A stretch of 61,423 nt of DNA from positions 1 to 61,423 of the forward strand of contig JALLPB010000168.1 in assembly GCA_036939975.1 (NCBI GenBank), given 5' to 3'. This document shows, in pieces, positions 54,730-61,423 of the stretch. The position numbers and the translations under genes were made by a program. This stretch comes from Cyclostephanos tholiformis (lineage: Eukaryota > Bacillariophyta > Thalassiosirophyceae > Thalassiosirales > Thalassiosiraceae). Every line of letters starts with the position of its first letter. The stretch's first letter is position 1. The notes beneath the pieces were generated by a model, which was not told the DNA's origin, ran no database searches, and saw only the letters and a list, made by a program, of their open reading frames with translations.

Positions 54730-54735
54730 TGCCAT
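52516..54735 (-). CDS. POLK: Y-family DNA polymerase kappa with UBZ finger, two exons
   Basis: Translesion polymerase that copies past minor-groove lesions. Exons 53741-54735 and 52516-53626 join (GTGAGT...TTCAAG) to 701 residues. An N-terminal run of about 19 serines is encoded by a microsatellite. Catalytic motifs: VVIDMDGFF (about 133) and SLDEAYMDIG (about 230); the palm also has STSNYVARRYGVRAAMPG. The thumb follows the join (LAKIA|SDINKPNGQHF), with HPLPIRKINGIGRVMEKML, then little-finger ERTFSPTSS and RPKTITLKVK. Near the C-terminus RCPLCRIDF...HIDEC is a Rad18-type UBZ4 ubiquitin-binding finger, and the last residues RRLNDFFCS form a PIP-like box. Pol kappa rather than eta or iota is shown by the SDINKPNG/PIRK signature and UBZ position. 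Usual kappa has DMDAFY; here DMDGFF. Confidence 0.92.
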
Positions 54736-55551
54736 GCCGCGGAGGAGGAGGAGGGTGGGGTGCGGGCGGGCGAGCGGGGGGTTCGGAGGTGGGCGATGGA
54801 GGACCTCCGTCTCCTCTCTCTAGAGCGACTGCCTTACAAAAAATATAAATAATGTTCTTTTTCCGTTTTTCTCCCCCCCCCCGCGACCGCGCCCTCAATG
54901 AAAAATGGCGCGGGTGGGCGGTCCGGGCCGCCTTGTACTACCATCCCGCCATCCGGCGATGATTGGTTCATATCAATCGCTTTTGGGGGAGGTGATCCTC
55001 CCCCCCCGCCCCGCCCCGCGGCCCTGCCCCATCATCTCTTTCGTTGTTGTGTTGTTGGTTGTTTGTGTCGTTATTTTTTATATTTTATGCCCATATTTTA
55101 TTGGTTCGGGCCTTCCTTTTTTTTTGACGAGCGAAGAGAGAAGTGACGAGAAGGACGTCGACTTATCGATCCGCGACGCACCATTGAATACACGCCACCC
55201 CATCTCCCTCTCGCATCCCTCCCTCGATTCGTTAACGTGGACCCCGTGTCGGATCGAGTAACAGATAGAGAGATATATCGTATTCGTACTTCGTGCGCGA
55301 GGGGGGGGTATATCACTTTGCCTTCGGAACGGTTTGGGAAGAAGGAAGGAGGGGGGGGGAGATTTGGAGAGGGCGGGCGGGAGAGAACGAAGGGGGGGGG
55401 GGGGGATAGGGGCGCGCTCACGCTCGGGGAGGTTTGTTCGCCTCTCTCGTCCTTTCGTCCGTCGACGCGATACACACTTAAAGAGGGGGAGGCCCCCGAA
55501 AATAATATTAATAAAAAAAGGAGAAAACAAGGGAGGAGGAAAAAGGGAAAC
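54736..55551. promoter_or_regulatory. Divergent region between POLK and the nucleotidyl cyclase
   Basis: 816 bp, low complexity: C-runs at 54871 and 55000, G-runs at 55350-55405. It contains the cyclase 5' UTR. Open frames here lack ATGs or coding character. Confidence 0.4.
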
Positions 55552-58500
55552 ATGATTTGCGATACGAGGGGCGGAGGTCGTGTCAGGGGGAGGGGATCAT
55601 CCTCCATCGACTTTCCAACGATAAGCGAAGAGGGTTCGGACAATGATGGTGGGGAGGAGGAATCGGACGATTATTCCTCCGACGAGGCTAGCATCACGTG
55701 AGTGCTGTCGTTTTTTCTTCTCGTCGGGTGACTTTCTCTGGTACACTCGTTCCGTTTCGTTCCCCTCGTTCCATCCGGGGAGAATACTCGTATATTTATG
55801 TCATAAACTCGGAAATACAACATTCGTCCCGTCGCATCTAAAAAAAAAAAAAAAAAACATGATTTTCCCGCCCCCATTATATCATATTATGATATCACTC
55901 CTCGACGCGCGAAAACAAAACCGACGTCATAATTCACACACGACCGGAAATACAGGATCGACGACATCGATCGGACCGCGCGTAGGCGTCATACGTCCTC
56001 GTCGCGTCTTGTCGTAAACGACGATGGGACGACGAGCGATCGTCGCGACGGTACGAAAAACAAACACGATCGTCATCATAATCATCCTCGATTCGTCGTT
56101 TCGGAGCGATCCCTGTCCTGTCATGATTCATCGTCGACGAACGAGGGAGAGGGAGGGGGGAAGGAAGAGGAGGAGGGGACCTATCGGGCGGGAGGGGGGG
56201 GTGACTCGGTGGGAGCGGGGGGGGGAGGGGGTGGCGCCGCGACGTCGGGATTCATGTCCGCCCTGCTGCGTTACGCGTTCGGGGAATCGACGATTGTGCA
56301 CGACGCGTCCGCGTCGGGGGGGGGGGAAGATTCGCGGCGAGGACGAGGACGCCGCAACGGCGCGTCATCGTTGTTTTCCGCCGGTCAGGGCGTCTTCTTC
56401 CCACAACCCAAACGATCGACGAATCACCTCATCATCGCGGAAGGACGTCAAACGTCCACCATCGTCGGGGGAAGGATGGGAGGGGAAGGAGGGGGTGGGG
56501 GTGGGGGGGGGGGGAGGGGAGGCGTCGTACAACCATTGCGTTGCCGCTCTAAGGAGCATCATATACCATAGGGCGTGGAAACTCCTGATCCTCGCTTCCA
56601 TAGTCCTCCTCCTCTTCGGACCGTCGATACGCACGATATGGCTACCGAAGAGCGCAGACCGCGGGGTGTTGGTCGTCCTGATCTGTTCCTGTGCGATCCT
56701 CGTGGTCGACATATTCATCCGTTGCATCTTCGATGAATCCTATTTCTCGTGTAGTAATCCAGAATCATCGCGCGGTGAGAAGTGCGGTCGTCGCTTGGAT
56801 AGGCTGTTCCGCATGGGAAGTTTCACATTCTGGTTCGACTTGGTGCGTACTACTTTCATACCCTTTCATGTCCATATCACCCCCCCCCTTCCCCCCCCCC
56901 CCTCTCCACCATTGATTTCAATCCTAGCGTCCTCATTCCATCTTGGTCACCCCGATATATCCACATAGGTTTCAATTGCCCCCGTCATTTTGATGATTAT
57001 ATACTCCCTCTCCACGAATAAAACGATAGTCGTTGTAGAGTTGTCAGAACCCTACGGCATTCCCAAGTCCATAAAATTGCCAACGGTGGACTCGTTCGAG
57101 TGGTTCTCATATACCATCGGCACGTTCGCGCTAATGGCGAGATTCATACGTTCGTCCACGCTCAGGTTGACGTCTACGAATTGGAATTTTCACTACCTCG
57201 ATCCATGCTATTGGATGAATTATCTGATCTCAAATCGCGGTGATAGTAGTAGTGAGCAGGATGAAAGTCGAAATTCCGTTACGCAGGGCCATCCATCGCA
57301 GATAACCCAACCTTCGAATACAATCGGAGTTGACAACAAAACGAATAAAAGGTCAGTTACCACTGCTCGACGCTGCGCGTGTTTTGTGTGTGTGTAATGC
57401 GATGCAGGACACGAATAAAATCCTTCGTCACCTCCTTTTACCCAGTCGTAGTCACGTTTCCGCCCCTAGTGAATTAGAAACAGATCCGCCGAAACGCTTC
57501 TTCAATCCTTATACGGCGAAGGAACAGATCGACGGGGCGCCGGCGCGGACTGGTTTGTTTCTTCGCAACAATGTCTCCTCTGGATCCCCATCCCAAGTAG
57601 GTGTGTGTTGATGATTTGCTTGATTCTTCTTCATTTTTGTGCGGTTTGGCTGAACGCGAGTTCTTTTTTTCGTCATCCACTACCCAAGGCACTGCAATGC
57701 GGGAGCTCACTGGTCAGCGAGTAGCCCTTGCGGCATTGGTGGTAGGTCTCAATTTTTTTATTCTTCTAAATATTTTGTTCTCATCACTGGCTCTAACGCC
57801 CTCTATCGTCTCGAAGGCTGTTTTTGTGTCAACTGTGTTAGACTGGGTACGTCTATAAGATTGCTTCTCTCGCTCGTCTCATTCTACAGTACTCATCATT
57901 TTAATCATCCCGCAGAGAGAACCGGACACCACTGAAGTTTCCACAATGGTCTTTCTTCATGGCCAAACTGCGAACGAGAATATTATGACGATGGCTGTGG
58001 ATATTGCCCACTCAAATGTCATCCCCTCTCTATTCAACTATACGCGGGCCGACTCGACTGGTATCATTTTTCAAAGACTATACGACGATGTGGATTATAC
58101 TTCTTGCCGCGCTCAAAGTATCATGACAATCGTCGTGCAGGGGCAGGGGGTCAACACCACTGGTTATTTCGACAAGAGTCAGGCCTGGATTGTTGACGCT
58201 AAGGTCAACTTAGCCATCACTATCTCTGTCTTGGTGTTGTGGGCAGTAGCAGAGACATCATTTGGTAGACCTGTCATATATCTCGTAAGTTGAATCGGAT
58301 GCAGCTGCGATTTCCATTCTGAAACGATGATTGTCCTCGTTCTTTTCTTCACTAAAAATATCCATTTCGACGCAGGTTGTTGAACCGATAGAAAGAATGG
58401 TGAGACTGCTCTCGATGTTGATGAAGGATCCTCTTGGGTATAGTGATTCTCCCGAATATAAAGCTTTAGTCAGAGAAGGCGACGGAACTGCCGACGGATG

Positions 58501-60058
58501 GTATTGGACTAAGGAGATGTTGAGAGGTAATGTCCATTCTTGTTTGGTTTGTTTTCTTAATTTGGGCGAATGTTGACTTTCGCTTCTCTCGTTACAATCG
58601 TGCGTAGGGATGGAGACCCATTTTCTCATGTCGACCATACAACGTATTGGAAATCTGTTGCGTGTTGGATTCGGAAGTGCCGGGGCCGAGATTATACGTG
58701 ATAATCTCGAACGTTGTGGGAAAGAAGACGTGTTGTTCCTCAACAAGCAAGGAGGGACTGTTTCGTGCATCTTCTTATTTTGCGATATCAGGCAATTTAC
58801 CGATGCGACGGAAAGTTTGCAAGAAGAAGTCTTCGTCTTCACGAACAGAATAGCGAATGTTGTGCATTCTATTTGTAATTCTCATGGGGGTGCTGCAAAC
58901 AAGAATATTGGTGACGCCTTCCTAGTCAGCTGGCGTCTAGATGACGCACCAACCAATGAGGAAATGCATGATGACCCATTTCGAAATCATTCTAATTACC
59001 AGTCGAGCAGCAACCAGGCTGACAAGGCCTTGCTGTCGGTGGTTAAAATATCCATGGCTCTGCACTATGATCACTATTTTACTGACGGAATGAGTGAGGC
59101 AGCAAAAAAAAGACTAATGACTAAGCTGAGCAATCGCAAGGGACCTTTAGTCCAAATGGGATTCGGCCTTCATGCTGGGACAGCAGTCCAAGGCGCGATT
59201 GGATCCCAGCGCAAGTTGGACGCCACGTACATTAGTGAATCCGTAGAACGAGCTGAATTCCTTGAATCGTCAACGAAAACGTACGGTTTGCCCATACTCA
59301 TGTCGGATTCATTTTACAATCTTCTGGACCCAGCCAACCGCCGCAGGTGTCGCAAAGTTGACCAATTGCTCATTTTAAATGAAGGAGACGAAAAACTGTC
59401 TGATCCTCACGATATTCTAGAAAACGGAGAAAGAATGAACATTGTAAGTTCCAGTTTTCGTGCTGCGCTTTGATCACAGAACCATACGATGTTGAACTCA
59501 ACCGTTCTATGTATTCCGCAGTATACGTTTGATATGGCTATCGATGCTCTTTGGAAATCGGCGCCCGACGTTGAATCATCCTATCATGACGAGACCGGTG
59601 CTGTACGTTCAGCTACAAGACGTAGGTCGTCTAGTTTGGTGAGATCATTAGATTTTTCGAAATCGTTAGCGTCAAGTGAAAATAGATGGAGTTCAATGAG
59701 AGGTGGGGATATCGAGAAAGCGACTCAAGCTGAAGCAGCAACTGTGGAGCAGGTAGCTGACAGAGCAGGAGATCTTGTCCTGCCTAATGGTATGCATCAT
59801 TATAGCGAGAAATCCTGGAATGAATCGGACATCAAAAAGATTAGACGTGAGTACGTCTCAAGTGGCATCATCTTTCCTAAGTATCAGGAGGGGCTGAAAG
59901 CATACTATACTAAGGACTGGGAGCACGCAAAACAGTGTTTTGAACTTGTCCTGAGCCAACGAGAAGATGGTCCATCGCGCCACTTCTTGAGTTTGATAGA
60001 GGAGCAAGGCGGTGTGCCGCCAAAAAATTTCATCGGCTACTCTGTGGAGACGGGATGA
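55552..60058 (+). CDS. Class III nucleotidyl cyclase with voltage-sensor-like N-terminus, nine exons
   Basis: Makes cyclic AMP or GMP from the nucleoside triphosphate. Exons: 55552-55697, 55956-56842, 56969-57351, 57446-57600, 57689-57846, 57916-58284, 58376-58526, 58608-59443, 59522-60058; about 1206 residues if one surplus G in the poly-G of exon 2 is ignored. Order: disordered Gly/Ser N-terminus; four helices (about 255-415) with S2-like VVDIFIRCIF, S3-like FWFDLVSIAP and an Arg-containing S4-like ALMARFIRSSTLRL; a fifth helix (about 532-556), an external domain of about 110 residues, a sixth helix (about 671-692); then the cyclase domain with metal Asp in FLFCDIRQFT (about 808) and NIGDAFLVSW (about 850). 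Lys in NKNIGD and Asp in RKLDATY are at purine-selecting positions and favour ATP. C-terminal YTKDWEHAKQCFELVLSQ is a tail common after class III cyclases. Confidence 0.85.
56467..56519 (+). repeat. Poly-G tract carrying a frame break in the cyclase gene
   Basis: G-rich stretch with a run of about 12 G at 56503-56514. Coding upstream (STIVGGRMGG) and downstream (ASYNHCVAALRS) are in frames offset by one; exon lengths sum to 3622 nt, one more than a multiple of three. A one-base homopolymer error is the simplest cause. Confidence 0.8.
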
Positions 60059-60320
60059 CTCAAAATCCAAAATACTATGCACTACTTACATCGAACCAGT
60101 TTCAACTCAATTTGCTATAGCGTGCTAAATGATATGTTTCATGCCTGATGTAAAAAATCTCACGATACATTACCAAGCGCCATTTATCTGACAACGGGGC
60201 TCGTATCACCAAGTAGCACGCTTCGAAAACGCCGCATTACTGCCGTTACGATGCATTGCCTCATCGTGGCAATAATCGGGCGTGTGGAGTCCAATCAACA
60301 CATCACGCCCAGTAAAAAGC

Positions 60321-60611
60321 ATGCCGGGGTGTTCGAAAGATCTCCCCCTAGGCGATCAGGCGTGTCAACAATTGGTATTTGCTAAAAGTAATTGTTACCA
60401 CGACAAGAACGCGGCCTCGATGATGATCATCGCGACTGTTGTTAACATGAGTATGAAAGCGCTAATCGCCAACGAAAGTTGGAGGAGATCCCCAATATCC
60501 TGGGACGCGAGATCATTGCAGAGGGTCGGATTCTGGTCCTGGAGCCAGATGTTCGAGGACTATTTTGAGGCGGCACGGGCATGCATTACGAAAAATTATT
60601 ATCGAGGCTAG
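60321..60611 (+). CDS. Small ORF, doubtful
   Basis: 96-codon open frame after the cyclase gene, with no recognisable domain; a short hydrophobic patch ASMMIIATVVNMSM. Could be chance, a 3' UTR frame or a terminal exon of an unseen gene. Confidence 0.2.
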   Translation: MPGCSKDLPLGDQACQQLVFAKSNCYHDKNAASMMIIATVVNMSMKALIANESWRRSPISWDARSLQRVGFWSWSQMFEDYFEAARACITKNYYRG

Positions 60612-61056
60612 TCGAGTTTGATAGTGTTCGGTCCTATTAGTATTATCGCGAAACATTCTACTGTTTTGATCATCTAGATCCTATCGAAAAATCTTGACGG
60701 GTCATATTTTTCATTTGCCTCATTTCATCGGAATCGTCCCCTCCCTCTCCCACTGGCGTTCCCTCCTCCATTCGCCTGGATATCGTTCTCAAATAGGGAG
60801 CGCATATCAATACTCCCGACAATTATTCCGCTCACAGCACGATCATACCACGCCCCTCCCCAATCCCCACCATGCGCCCAGTCCTCGTGTCTACCCCTCA
60901 CCGTGATATTTCGAAACCATCATTACATATGCATGTATATCCATCTATAATCCCACATCCCCGCATCCCCCAAATCATCATCGGACCAATCCGCACCAGA
61001 CCACGCCAACTACAATCATATCCATCTCTACAATCCCACATCCCATCCCAAATCAT
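60612..61056. other. Intergenic region with a tandem duplication
   Basis: Non-coding, C-rich. Holds most of a two-copy repeat, 60942-61020 and 61021-61096, sharing atcccacatcc, aaatcat, cgcaccagaccacgccaac; the second copy enters the 3' end of the minus-strand gene. Confidence 0.75.
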
Positions 61057-61422
61057 CTATAGGGCCAATACGCACCAGACCACGCCAACGACGATCGCCA
61101 GTACGCTACTAACCAAGCTTAGATCCCTCGGTAGATTCGGCCTATCCAACCTCCCCGCGGCCCTCCTCGTGCCCTCCCCTATGATCGTGGTCGCGAGTGC
61201 CATCGCGCCCATGGTCCCGAGGGCGTAACTCAATAGGAACGCCAGCGAGCCGCGGAACGTCGATATCGCCACGGCGGGCGCGAGGGACGGAGCGCCGTCC
61301 CACGAGAAGCCGTGGAGCAGGCCGTTGAGCAATACCGCGCGCTTCGGCGTGCGCGTGCGCTTGACCTCGCGGGGATCGCCGAGCGCATCGAGAACGACCG
61401 ACGCGGACGACGGGAGGGACAT
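61057..61422 (-). CDS. Nickel-transporter/UreH-like membrane protein, partial
   Basis: C-terminal 121 residues of a membrane protein cut by the window end; the ATG at 61422 may be internal. LLNGLLHGFSWDGAPSLAPA has the His and Asp spacing of the high-affinity nickel-transport/UreH family, followed by helices GSLAFLLSYALGTMGAMALA and SLVSSVLAIVVGVVWCVLAL. The family moves Ni or Co, or helps urease maturation, often in plastid membranes in plants. Confidence is limited by truncation. Confidence 0.6.
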   Translation of the reverse strand: MSLPSSASVVLDALGDPREVKRTRTPKRAVLLNGLLHGFSWDGAPSLAPAVAISTFRGSLAFLLSYALGTMGAMALATTIIGEGTRRAAGRLDRPNLPRDLSLVSSVLAIVVGVVWCVLAL

Positions 61423-61423
61423 C

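Noticed and set aside
55237..55551. Upstream extension of the cyclase frame (reading VDPVSDRVTDRE)
   Set aside because: No ATG in this stretch; it is a GTG-initiated open frame in a G-rich 5' UTR. The first ATG is 55552.
57408..57445. Acceptor gatgcag at 57407 as start of cyclase exon 4
   Set aside because: Joining there from the donor at 57352 leaves the wrong frame; the acceptor cctccttttacccag at 57445 has a better pyrimidine tract and keeps the frame open.
1..61423. tRNA or rRNA genes
   Set aside because: No cloverleaf with the GGTTCRANTCC-type B box plus CCA-side pairing, and no rRNA-like conserved blocks were recognised by eye; a tRNAscan or Infernal run would settle it.

Overview
The window looks like nuclear DNA of a diatom or a close stramenopile relative. 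Evidence: short GT-AG introns (about 70-260 nt) in many genes, a heat-shock-factor-type transcription factor, a mitochondrial uL15 gene, an ALDH22-like membrane aldehyde dehydrogenase, and compact GC-rich genes separated by AT-rich islands full of transposon debris. The diatom placement is inferred from gene content; no marker was searched.

Layout. 0.5-5.3 kb: an SFC1-like mitochondrial carrier broken up by a very long poly-G tract, a decaying chalcone-isomerase-like gene whose 3' end is tandemly duplicated, and a membrane-anchored nucleoside deaminase. 5.3-7.4 kb: an inverted-repeat element built from ~185-bp units. 7.4-22.7 kb: a dense genic block with an unknown helical-repeat protein, a three-exon protein kinase, an FtsJ/RrmJ methyltransferase, an ALDH, a cis-prenyltransferase, an HSF, an ABHD17-like hydrolase and a GAF protein carrying the NKFDE motif of cyclic-nucleotide phosphodiesterases. 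22.7-36.5 kb: mobile and duplicated DNA, including a fragment of the kinase gene, a divergent transposase/DNA-binding-protein pair, two foldback elements and an ~7.6-kb decayed non-LTR retrotransposon (ORF1, endonuclease, reverse transcriptase, RNase H, all on the minus strand). 36.5-41 kb: an ornithine cyclodeaminase/mu-crystallin family gene and a five-exon PepN-type aminopeptidase. 41-50.3 kb: a second repeat island with a broken HTH transposon gene, a second copy of the ~185-bp repeat family, a ~190-bp satellite array and a degenerate retroelement with one intact ORF. 50.3-61.4 kb: mitochondrial ribosomal protein L15, DNA polymerase kappa with UBZ finger and PIP-like tail, a nine-exon class III nucleotidyl cyclase with a voltage-sensor-like N-terminus, and the end of a nickel-transporter/UreH-like membrane protein.

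Most genes are housekeeping genes for mitochondrial metabolism and translation, isoprenoid synthesis, RNA modification, peptide turnover and DNA-damage tolerance. The most interesting theme is cyclic-nucleotide signalling: a voltage-sensor-like adenylyl cyclase candidate and a stand-alone GAF sensor lie in the same window. Exon joins were derived by reading splice sites and checking that frames close; several predicted proteins here are longer and better supported than any single open frame.
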